A DNA stretch of 10,130 nucleotides from Alphaproteobacteria bacterium (lineage in GTDB: Bacteria > Pseudomonadota > Alphaproteobacteria > UBA6615), in contig JABDJY010000379.1 in NCBI GenBank assembly GCA_013003285.1, forward strand, positions 1 through 10,130. The letters run 5' to 3'. Every line of letters starts with the position of its first letter. The stretch's first letter is position 1. Below are positions 1 through 6,712 of the stretch, piece by piece. The notes under the pieces are model-generated. The model saw only the letters and a list, made by a program, of their open reading frames with translations, was not told the origin of the DNA and searched no databases. The translations under genes were made by a program, and so were the position numbers.

Positions 1-2
1 CC

Positions 3-461
3 ACCGGACGGCTGGCCGACATCGTGCGCGCCGTCGCGGCACCCCGAAAGCGCAGCCGCACCGGCCGCGACAAAAAGATCGATCCCGCCACCCGCACCTT
101 CCAGGCGCTCCGCATCAAGGTCAATGACGAGTTGGCCGAACTGGAGCGCGGTCTCGGCGCCGCCGAAGCCATTCTCAAGCCCGGCGGGCGGCTGGCCATT
201 GTCTCGTTCCATTCGCTCGAAGACCGGCGGGTCAAAGTTTTCCTGCGCGAACGCAGCGGCAACGACAGCCACGGTTCGCGCCATCGCCCTGAAATCACCA
301 CGCGGCGCGAGCCGGCATGGCGTCTGCTCGGACGCCGGGCAATCCAACCCAGCGACGCGGAAATGGCGCAAAACCCCCGGGCGCGTTCCGCCCGCCTTCG
401 CGTCGCCGAACGGACCGAGGCCCCCAGTTGGGGACCGATCAACGAGGAGACGGCAGCATGA
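3..461 (+). CDS. rsmH: RsmH (MraW), 16S rRNA (cytosine-1402 N4)-methyltransferase, C-terminal part
   Basis: This is the C-terminal 152 residues of RsmH, the cytoplasmic SAM-dependent enzyme that N4-methylates C1402 in the decoding centre of 16S rRNA. The reading frame is open to the left edge (first full codon at base 3), so roughly the N-terminal half, including the SAM-binding glycine motif, lies outside the window. What is visible matches the family closely: TGRLADIV at the edge, then KIDPATRTFQALRI (about bases 75-116), NDEL, PGGRLAIVSFHSLEDR (about 180-227) and the C-terminal NPRARSARLRVAER (about 373-414). The stop TGA at 459-461 overlaps the ftsL start as ATGA. rsmH directly before ftsL is the standard start of the dcw cluster. 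Nothing suggests that the gene is broken. An apparent GTG start at 24 lies inside the conserved domain and is not the real start. Confidence 0.97.
   Translation, partial: TGRLADIVRAVAAPRKRSRTGRDKKIDPATRTFQALRIKVNDELAELERGLGAAEAILKPGGRLAIVSFHSLEDRRVKVFLRERSGNDSHGSRHRPEITTRREPAWRLLGRRAIQPSDAEMAQNPRARSARLRVAERTEAPSWGPINEETAA
444..450 (+). promoter_or_regulatory. Ribosome binding site of ftsL
   Basis: GAGGAGA lies 7 bases before the ATG at 458, inside the end of rsmH. It decides the ftsL start: the same frame stays open further upstream to an ATG at 317, but that extension translates to an Arg/Pro-rich shadow of rsmH with no family resemblance. Confidence 0.8.
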
Positions 462-1042
462 AGCGACCCGCAACGCTTATTCTGTTCGCCCTCGCCGTCA
501 TTGCCGGCGGCGTGTTGTTCACCATCGCGTTTGAAGTATCGACCCTCGAGGATCGACTGTCGGTGCTTAACGAACAGATCACCGAGGACCGCGATGCGAT
601 CCACGTCCTGCGCGCCGAATGGGGATACCTCAATCAACCCGAACGCCTGGACGGCCTGAGCCAGCGCTATCTGGAATTACAGCCGCTCGACGGTAGTCAA
701 TTGTCTGACATCGCTGCCCTGCCGGCACGCCCGACCCCCGCCCCTTCAACGGATCCAGCGCCCACAAACACCCCGTCCGCGACAACATCGCCGGCGATTG
801 TGGCGCTGTCCGAAACAGAATCGCCGTCGGTTGAGACGCCGATCGCGGCAGCTCTTGCCGCCAAACCCAAACTGAAACCCGCAGCGCCGCGCAGGCCGTC
901 CCGACATGTTCGCCTTGCCTCCCAGAATACCTCTCCCAAGGCGACATCAGGCGCGGCGTCGAGCGACAAGGAAGCGCTCGACGCGGCGTTGCGGGCTATT
1001 TTTGGGAATTCCGCGCGTAATTCCGGAGATGCGTCGCGATGA
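458..1042 (+). CDS. ftsL: Cell division protein FtsL with extended C-terminal tail
   Basis: FtsL is a small bitopic membrane protein of the divisome. With FtsB and FtsQ it links the early ring to septal synthesis by FtsW-FtsI. The 194-residue product has a short cytoplasmic N-terminus (MKRPA), one membrane segment (about residues 6-25) and a periplasmic coiled coil (about 27-58, with LEDRLSVLNEQI and IHVLRAEWGYLN), followed by PERLDGLSQRYLELQPL. This is the pattern I associate with alphaproteobacterial FtsL. Beyond about residue 88 comes a Pro/Ala/Thr/Ser-rich stretch, a basic patch (K136 to R152) and a possible terminal helix (about 169-183). The total is well above the roughly 120 residues of E. 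coli FtsL. The ATG at 458 is preferred because of its ribosome binding site and the ATGA overlap with rsmH. The stop overlaps the ftsI start, again as ATGA. Its position between rsmH and ftsI supports the name. Confidence 0.93.
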   Translation: MKRPATLILFALAVIAGGVLFTIAFEVSTLEDRLSVLNEQITEDRDAIHVLRAEWGYLNQPERLDGLSQRYLELQPLDGSQLSDIAALPARPTPAPSTDPAPTNTPSATTSPAIVALSETESPSVETPIAAALAAKPKLKPAAPRRPSRHVRLASQNTSPKATSGAASSDKEALDAALRAIFGNSARNSGDASR

Positions 1043-2745
1043 CAGAACGCATCTCGTTTGAAAGCGCCCAGACGAAAGCCTTAGACGTCGCCCGAACCCG
1101 GTTGCTGGTTGGCGGTGCGCTGCTGGCCGCCGCCTTCTTGGTGGTCGGCGTCAGGCTGGTCGATGTCACGATCTTCAGCGACACCGGTCCGTCGCGTCAG
1201 GCGAGTGCCCGCAGTATCGCCGTCGAAAAAAGGATGGACCGGGCCGACATCCTCGACCGCAACGGCGTGCTTCTCGCCACCAGTTTGAAAACCGCATCGC
1301 TGTACGGCAACCCTACGCTGATCGTTGACCCCAAGGCCGCGGCGCGCGCGCTGGTGGGCGTTCTACCCGAACTCAGTGAAGCCGAGGTCACACAGAAATT
1401 ATCGTCGAAGGGCGAATTCATTTGGCTGCGCCGGCACATCACACCGCGCCAGCAGTACGAAGTGAATCGCCTGGGATTTCCCGGCTTCCAGTTCCGCGAG
1501 GAAGAGCGTCGTGTTTACCCGTTGGGCTCGCTAGCCGCGCATGTGGTTGGTTTCACCGGCGATGATAATGACGGGCTTACCGGCATCGAGAGTAGTTTCG
1601 AAGAAACACTCACCCAGCGCCACGAAGACGTGACGCTTTCGCTCGACATCCGCGTGCAGCAAATTCTACACCGCGAATTGTCTGCTCAGATCGAAAAGTT
1701 CAGCGCGATTGGCGGATCCGGAATCGTGTTCGACGTTCGTACCGGCGAGGTCATCTCGTTGGTCTCTCTGCCCAATTTCGACCCCCATGAGAAGCGGAAA
1801 AAAAATACCGAAGAGGCGAAAAACGCGCGCTTCAACCGCACCACCCTGGGGGTTTATGAACTCGGTTCGGTGTTCAAGATTTTCAATCACGCCATCGCAC
1901 TCGAGACGGGTGCGGCGAAACTCAACAGTATTTATGACGCCCGCAAACCGATCCGCGCGCACGGTTTCACGATTTCCGATTTCCACGCGGAGAAGCGCTG
2001 GCTGACGGTTCCCGAAATCTTCACCTACTCCTCGAATATCGGCTCGGCCAAGATGGCCCTCGATTTCGGCACGGCGGTGCAGCGCAAGTTTTTGACCGAC
2101 CTCGGACTCATGCGCCGGTCGAGCATTGAACTACCGGAGCAGGCGCGGCCGCTATTTCCGGCGCAGTGGACCGATTTGTCCACCATGACAATCTCCTATG
2201 GCCACGGCATTTCGGTTAGTCCGTTGCACGCGGTCACCGCCGTCGCCGCTGTGGTCAATGGCGGTATTCTGCTGCCGGCAACGCTCATCCGGCGTGATGA
2301 GCCGCCGCGCGGCGAGCGGGTGATCTCGGCGCAAACATCGGAAGCTATGCGCAAATTGCTGCGTCTGGTCGTCGAGAACGGCACCGGCCGCAATGCCGAC
2401 GCGCCGGGCTATTTGGTCGGCGGCAAAACCGGCACGGCCGAAAAACCGGGCAAGGGCGGATACAAACGCAAGGCCCTGATTTCCTCGTTCATCGGCGTGT
2501 TCCCCATGAACGCGCCGCGCTATGTGGTGATGGCGCAGCTCGATGAGCCCAAGGGCATCAAGGAAAGTTATGGCTATGCGACCGGCGGTTGGACCGCCGC
2601 GCCGGTGGTCGGAAAGGTGATTTCGCAGGTCGCGCCGTTGCTGGGCTTGGCGCCCATCGACGAGGGCGCACCCGATATTCAGCGCGCCCTAGAAATTAAC
2701 GTCGCTGCGTCGCGCGCGAGGGGACGAGGGATTGCGACTGATTGA
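1039..2745 (+). CDS. ftsI: FtsI (penicillin-binding protein 3), septal D,D-transpeptidase
   Basis: This is a class B penicillin-binding protein that cross-links septal peptidoglycan in the periplasm as partner of FtsW. The 568-residue product has a short cytoplasmic end, a membrane anchor (about 22-42), a non-catalytic PBP dimer domain (about 65-185, with RADILDRNG at 68-76) and a transpeptidase domain (about 225-530). All three catalytic motifs are present: SVFK with nucleophile Ser277 and Lys280, SSN at 331-333, and KTG at 463-465. Length is normal for the family (E. coli 588). The start at 1039 overlaps the ftsL stop as ATGA; GGAG at 1025-1028 is the likely ribosome binding site, 10 bases away. 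The 3' end overlaps murE by 14 bases. A run of eight A residues at 1798-1805 (Lys254-Lys255-Asn256) is unusual in such GC-rich coding DNA. A second PBP2-like paralogue (MrdA) is excluded by context and by the FtsI-type FNRTTLGVYELGSVFK stretch. Confidence 0.97.
   Translation: MTERISFESAQTKALDVARTRLLVGGALLAAAFLVVGVRLVDVTIFSDTGPSRQASARSIAVEKRMDRADILDRNGVLLATSLKTASLYGNPTLIVDPKAAARALVGVLPELSEAEVTQKLSSKGEFIWLRRHITPRQQYEVNRLGFPGFQFREEERRVYPLGSLAAHVVGFTGDDNDGLTGIESSFEETLTQRHEDVTLSLDIRVQQILHRELSAQIEKFSAIGGSGIVFDVRTGEVISLVSLPNFDPHEKRKKNTEEAKNARFNRTTLGVYELGSVFKIFNHAIALETGAAKLNSIYDARKPIRAHGFTISDFHAEKRWLTVPEIFTYSSNIGSAKMALDFGTAVQRKFLTDLGLMRRSSIELPEQARPLFPAQWTDLSTMTISYGHGISVSPLHAVTAVAAVVNGGILLPATLIRRDEPPRGERVISAQTSEAMRKLLRLVVENGTGRNADAPGYLVGGKTGTAEKPGKGGYKRKALISSFIGVFPMNAPRYVVMAQLDEPKGIKESYGYATGGWTAAPVVGKVISQVAPLLGLAPIDEGAPDIQRALEINVAASRARGRGIATD
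2718..2723 (+). promoter_or_regulatory. Ribosome binding site supporting the TTG start of murE
   Basis: GAGGGG lies 8 bases before the TTG at 2732, within the end of ftsI. A second purine run, GAGGG at 2726-2730, is only one base from the TTG and 19 bases from the next in-frame ATG at 2750, so it suits neither. Spacing favours the TTG start over ATG 2750 or 2759. Confidence 0.6.
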
Positions 2746-4207
2746 GCTCATGACGCCGATGACACCGCAAATCGACACTCTGCAGGACGTGCAGATAACC
2801 GGCCTGACCGCCGATAGCCGGCGGGTTGAGCCCGGCTATCTGTTCGCTGCCCTGCCCAGCGCAACGCAAGGCTCGGGCACCGACGGCCGCGAGTTCATCG
2901 GCGATGCCATCGCGCGCGGCGCCGTCGCCGTGCTGGCCCCACCGGGCACCGAACTCGACGACACCGCCCAACTGGTGATCGACGACAACCCACGGCGACA
3001 GCTTGCCCATCTGGCCGCCCGTTTCTACCAGCGCCAACCCAGGACAATCGCCGCGGTGACCGGCACCAACGGCAAATCATCGGTCGTCGGCTTTACCCGG
3101 CAGATCTGGTCGCAGCTGGGAACGCCCGCCGCCAGTATCGGCACTTTGGGAATCGATGCGGATGGCTTCGACGCCGGCCCCAGCCTGACCACACCCGATC
3201 CAGTCACCTTGCATCGGACCCTGGCCGACTTCGCCGACGCCGGCATCGATCATCTGGCCATGGAAGCGTCCTCCCACGGGCTCGATCAATATCGTCTCGA
3301 CGGGGTCAAAATCGCCGCCGCCGCGTTCACCAACCTGACCCGCGACCATTTGGATTATCACGAAACCGAGGCGCAATATTTCGCCGCCAAGGCGCGCCTG
3401 TTCGAGCAATTACTGCCGGCCGACGGTACCGCGGTATTGAATGCCGACAGCCCTTATTACGAGCGAATTCGCGATATTTGCCGCCAGGCGGGCCACCGGA
3501 TTTCGTCCTATGGCATGAACACCAGCGACATGCGCATCGACGACCTGTCGGCGCTCAGCGACGGCCTGCGCCTGTGTGTCACCATCGCCCATCGCACCTT
3601 CGAGACCCGCCTGCCTCTGGTCGGGTCGTTCCAGGCCTATAACGCGCTGACTGCGCTGGGTCTGGCAATCGGCTGCGGCGCCGAGGTCGACGACGCCTTC
3701 GCCACCTTGGCGCACCTCAAAGGCGTGCGCGGGCGAATGCAAATGATCGGCCGACCCCCGAACGGCGCTATGGTCTATATCGACTACGCCCACACACCCG
3801 ACGCCTTGCAAACCGCCTTGACCGCGATCCGGCCCCACGTGGGCGGCAAGCTGTGGGTGGTGTTCGGTGCCGGCGGCGACCGCGACCCCGGCAAGCGCGC
3901 CATGATGGGCAAGGTCGCGGCGCAGTTCGCCGACCGGGCCATCGTCACCGATGACAACCCGCGCCGCGAGGATCCGGCCTCGATCCGCCGGCAAATTCTG
4001 ACCGGTTGTCCCGATGCCACCGAGTTCGACCACCGCGCCAAGGCGATCACCGCGTCCATCGGCGATCTGGCCCCCGAAGACGTTGTGATCATCGCCGGCA
4101 AGGGCCACGAGACCGGACAGATTGTCGGCACCGAAATTCTACCGTTCGACGACGCCGAAGTGGCGCGCGAGGTCATCATTGAATTGGGCGGCGAGGTGAT
4201 GTCATGA
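2732..4207 (+). CDS. murE: MurE, UDP-MurNAc-L-Ala-D-Glu:meso-diaminopimelate ligase
   Basis: MurE is a cytoplasmic ATP-dependent ligase that adds the third residue of the peptidoglycan stem peptide. The 491-residue product shows the three Mur ligase domains: an N-terminal UDP-binding domain (about 1-100, with DSRRVEPGYLFAA at 28-40), a central ATPase domain (P-loop TGTNGKSS at 110-117, TTPDP at 153-157, the expected carbamylated lysine K220 in YFAAKARLF) and a C-terminal domain (DYAHTPDAL, FGAGGDRDPGKR, AGKGHE). DNPRREDP at 408-415 is the DNPR signature of enzymes using meso-diaminopimelate rather than lysine. The chosen start is TTG at 2732, giving MRLIEL, which fits the usual first residues of alphaproteobacterial MurE and has a well-spaced ribosome binding site; ATG 2750 is the alternative. 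It overlaps ftsI by 14 bases and murF by 4 (ATGA). Ser116 replaces the threonine usual after the P-loop lysine in MurE. Confidence 0.97.
   Translation: MRLIELMTPMTPQIDTLQDVQITGLTADSRRVEPGYLFAALPSATQGSGTDGREFIGDAIARGAVAVLAPPGTELDDTAQLVIDDNPRRQLAHLAARFYQRQPRTIAAVTGTNGKSSVVGFTRQIWSQLGTPAASIGTLGIDADGFDAGPSLTTPDPVTLHRTLADFADAGIDHLAMEASSHGLDQYRLDGVKIAAAAFTNLTRDHLDYHETEAQYFAAKARLFEQLLPADGTAVLNADSPYYERIRDICRQAGHRISSYGMNTSDMRIDDLSALSDGLRLCVTIAHRTFETRLPLVGSFQAYNALTALGLAIGCGAEVDDAFATLAHLKGVRGRMQMIGRPPNGAMVYIDYAHTPDALQTALTAIRPHVGGKLWVVFGAGGDRDPGKRAMMGKVAAQFADRAIVTDDNPRREDPASIRRQILTGCPDATEFDHRAKAITASIGDLAPEDVVIIAGKGHETGQIVGTEILPFDDAEVAREVIIELGGEVMS
4193..4200 (+). promoter_or_regulatory. Ribosome binding site of murF
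   Basis: GAGGTGAT lies inside the last codons of murE and matches the extended complement of the 16S rRNA 3' end. The GAGG core is 7 bases before the ATG at 4204, which confirms that start and suggests efficient re-initiation after murE. Confidence 0.75.
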
Positions 4208-5637
4208 CCGCGCCGCTTTGGACCAGCGACGATGTCGCCCTGGCCACCAACGGCCGCCACGCCTCCGGTGCCCCGACGGCGAATTGGCAGGCCAGCGGCG
4301 TATCCATCGACAGCCGCAGCTGCGCGCCGGGCGATTTGTTTATTGCCCTGGCCGGGCCGAATTTCGACGGCCATGACTATGTCGGCGCGGCGCTGGCCGG
4401 CGGCGCCGCCGGTGCCGTGGTGAGCCGCATTCCGGAAGATCTAAAAGGGTCACCGCAACTCGTCGCCGTCGACGATTGCGACGCCGCCCTAACCGCCCTG
4501 GGCCGGTTCGCCCGCGACCGATCCCAGGCGCAGTTCGTGTGCGTCACCGGATCGGTTGGCAAGACAAGCACCAAAGACGGGCTGGCCGCCGCGCTCGCCG
4601 CCTGTGGAACCACCCACGCCACGGCGGGCAATCTGAACAACCATTTGGGCACGCCGCTGACGCTGGCGCGGACACCGGCAGATTGCGTCTATGGCGTTCT
4701 TGAGCTTGGCATGAACCATGCCGGCGAATTAACGCCGCTGTCGCTGCTGGCCCGTCCCGACGTCGCCGTCATCACGACCATCGAAGCGGTTCATCTGGAG
4801 TTCTTCGACAGTGTTTGCGGGATCGCCGAAGCGAAGGCCGAAATTTTCGCCGGCCTCGGCGATAAAGGCGTCGCCGTACTCAACCGCGACAATGCCTATT
4901 TCGCCTTTTTGGCCTCCATCGCCGCCGATCAAGGCGCCAAGCGCATCCTCGGCTTCGGCGCCGACCCGGAGGCCGATGCCCGTCTCGTCAGCGCCGAATT
5001 CGATGATGACGGCAGCGACGTGACCGCCGAAGTCGACGGCCATGTTCTGCATTACCGGCTCAACGCGCCGGGGCGTCACCGGGTAATTAATTCACTTGCG
5101 GTTCTCGCCGCTGTAGCCGGCCTCGGCGCCAATCTCGATGCCGCCGCGGCAGCCCTGGCAGATGTCGCGGTCGCGCGCGGCCGAGGCCGCCGCCATCATG
5201 TCGCCACATCGGCCGGCGAATATGTGTTGATCGACGATAGCTACAATGCCAGCCCTGCTTCCATGCGCGCCGCCTTCGACGTGCTCGGCGCCGCCCACCC
5301 GGACGGCGCCGGGCGACGGATCGCCGTGCTGGGCGACATGTTGGAATTGGGGACCGATGCGGCGCGGCTTCACGCCGCATTGGCGCGCAACCTTGAAGCC
5401 AACGATGTCGACCTGGTCTTTACATCTGGTGCTCTCATGGCCGCGCTCCACGACGCACTGCCCTCACACATGCGCGGCGATCATGCGGATGCACCGGAAG
5501 AAATGCTGCCGATCGTCGTGAACGCGGTTCAAGCCGGCGATGTGGTGCTGGTTAAAGGGTCGCTGGGCAGCCGCGTTGGCCCAATCGCCGAAGCGCTGAT
5601 TAGCGGCAATCAGGAGGGTGCACAGAATGCTGTTTAA
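4204..5637 (+). CDS. murF: MurF, UDP-MurNAc-tripeptide:D-Ala-D-Ala ligase
   Basis: MurF catalyses the last cytoplasmic step of stem-peptide assembly, joining D-alanyl-D-alanine to the UDP-MurNAc tripeptide with ATP. The 477-residue product has an N-terminal substrate domain (SIDSRSCAPGDLFIAL at 34-49), an ATPase domain with the MurF-type P-loop TGSVGKTS (115-122), NLNNHLGTPL (143-152), the conserved ELGMNHAGE (167-175) and a predicted carbamylated lysine near K211 (GIAEAKAEIF). The C-terminal domain has DDSYNASPASM (344-354), VLGDMLELG (375-383) and VKGSLGSRVG (450-459). Length is normal for the family. The start at 4204 overlaps murE as ATGA; the end overlaps mraY by 11 bases. It is preceded by MurE and followed by MraY, the enzyme that takes over its product. 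All motifs are intact and I see no serious alternative identity. Confidence 0.97.
   Translation: MTAPLWTSDDVALATNGRHASGAPTANWQASGVSIDSRSCAPGDLFIALAGPNFDGHDYVGAALAGGAAGAVVSRIPEDLKGSPQLVAVDDCDAALTALGRFARDRSQAQFVCVTGSVGKTSTKDGLAAALAACGTTHATAGNLNNHLGTPLTLARTPADCVYGVLELGMNHAGELTPLSLLARPDVAVITTIEAVHLEFFDSVCGIAEAKAEIFAGLGDKGVAVLNRDNAYFAFLASIAADQGAKRILGFGADPEADARLVSAEFDDDGSDVTAEVDGHVLHYRLNAPGRHRVINSLAVLAAVAGLGANLDAAAAALADVAVARGRGRRHHVATSAGEYVLIDDSYNASPASMRAAFDVLGAAHPDGAGRRIAVLGDMLELGTDAARLHAALARNLEANDVDLVFTSGALMAALHDALPSHMRGDHADAPEEMLPIVVNAVQAGDVVLVKGSLGSRVGPIAEALISGNQEGAQNAV
5612..5618 (+). promoter_or_regulatory. Ribosome binding site deciding the mraY start
   Basis: AGGAGGG lies 8 bases before the ATG at 5627, inside the end of murF. 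An in-frame GTG at 5618 would begin within this site itself, so it cannot be served by it. This settles the ATG as the mraY start. Confidence 0.85.
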
Positions 5638-6712
5638 CCTCCTCACCCCGCTGGCCGACGAATATAGTGTCTTCTTTCTGTTCAGCTCGCTCACCTTCCG
5701 CGCCGGCGGCGCCGTCGTCACGGGATTGATCGTCGCCTTTGTCTTCGGTCCGTGGATCATCGGTTGGCTGAAGCAGCAACAACCCAACGGCCAACCGATC
5801 CGCGAGGACGGTCCGCCGCAGCATTTCGCCAAGGCCGGCACGCCAACCATGGGCGGGTTCCTGATTCTTCTGGCGATCATCGTCTCGACCTTGCTCTGGG
5901 CCGATCTCACCAATGGTTTCGTCTGGGCCGTGCTGCTGATCACGGTCGGTTTCGGCGCCATTGGGTTCGTCGATGATTACCGCAAACTCACCAACGCCAG
6001 CTCCGGCGGTCTGCCCGGCAAGCTGCGCATTACATTGGAAATAATCGTCGCCTCCATTGCCACCTACTGGATCATGTCGCTGATGGGCGCGCCGCTCTCG
6101 ACCGGACTGGCGCTACCCTTCGTCAAAGATGTCTTGATCAATCTGGGCTGGTTCTTCGGACCTTTCGCCGTTTTTGTCATCGTCGGATCGTCGAATTCGG
6201 TCAATCTCACCGACGGTCTGGATGGCTTGGCCATCGTGCCGGTGATGATTGCAGCCGGTAGCCTGGGGCTGATCGCCTATCTCGTCGGCAACGCCGTCTT
6301 CGCCAACTATCTGCTGATTTTCGCCGTGCCGGGCTCGGGCGAACTGGCCGTGTTCTGCGGCGCGCTGATTGGCGCGGGCCTAGGATTTCTTTGGTTCAAC
6401 GCACCGCCGGCGATGGTCTTCATGGGCGACACCGGCTCGCTGTCCATGGGCGGTGCGCTGGGCGGCGTCGCTTTGGTCACCAAGCACGAGCTGGTGCTCG
6501 CCATTATCGGCGGCCTGTTCGTTCTGGAAACCGTCTCGGTGATCGTGCAGGTCGCCTCGTTCAAGATGACCGGAAAGCGCGTTTTCCGCATGGCGCCCCT
6601 GCACCACCATTTCGAACAAAAGGGCTGGGCCGAGCCGACGATCGTGATCCGTTTCTGGATCATCGCATCGATCCTGGCGCTCGCCGGCCTGGCAACCCTG
6701 AAGCTGCGGTGA
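5627..6712 (+). CDS. mraY: MraY, phospho-MurNAc-pentapeptide transferase (lipid I synthase)
   Basis: MraY is an integral membrane enzyme that transfers phospho-MurNAc-pentapeptide from UDP to undecaprenyl phosphate, forming lipid I on the cytoplasmic face. The product has 361 residues (E. coli 360) and about ten hydrophobic segments. Active-site motifs are complete: EDGPPQHFAKAGTPTMGG (60-77), VDD with Asp116-Asp117, NLTDGLDG (193-200), FMGDTGSL (265-272, Asp268) and the MraY-specific MAPLHHHFE (322-330). The last of these separates it from WecA-type relatives. The ATG at 5627 is chosen for its strong ribosome binding site and because MLFNLLTPLADEYSVF matches the normal family start; an in-frame GTG at 5618 would add only three residues. 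It overlaps murF by 11 bases and shares one base with the murD start (TGATG). The gene lies between the MurF that supplies its substrate and the later MurG that uses its product. Confidence 0.98.
   Translation: MLFNLLTPLADEYSVFFLFSSLTFRAGGAVVTGLIVAFVFGPWIIGWLKQQQPNGQPIREDGPPQHFAKAGTPTMGGFLILLAIIVSTLLWADLTNGFVWAVLLITVGFGAIGFVDDYRKLTNASSGGLPGKLRITLEIIVASIATYWIMSLMGAPLSTGLALPFVKDVLINLGWFFGPFAVFVIVGSSNSVNLTDGLDGLAIVPVMIAAGSLGLIAYLVGNAVFANYLLIFAVPGSGELAVFCGALIGAGLGFLWFNAPPAMVFMGDTGSLSMGGALGGVALVTKHELVLAIIGGLFVLETVSVIVQVASFKMTGKRVFRMAPLHHHFEQKGWAEPTIVIRFWIIASILALAGLATLKLR

Noticed and set aside
317..457. Earlier ATG for ftsL
   Set aside because: It would place 47 Arg/Pro-rich residues before the membrane segment and overlap rsmH by about 145 bases. 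The ATG at 458 has a ribosome binding site and ATGA coupling.
3410..4108. Antisense open frame of 232 residues opposite murE
   Set aside because: It is a shadow of the murE ATPase and C-terminal domains with no independent start signal or domain.
6391..6711. In-frame upstream extension of murD into mraY
   Set aside because: The extension is a frame-shifted reading of conserved mraY sequence including the GDTGS region. The conserved MurD N-terminus begins after 6712.
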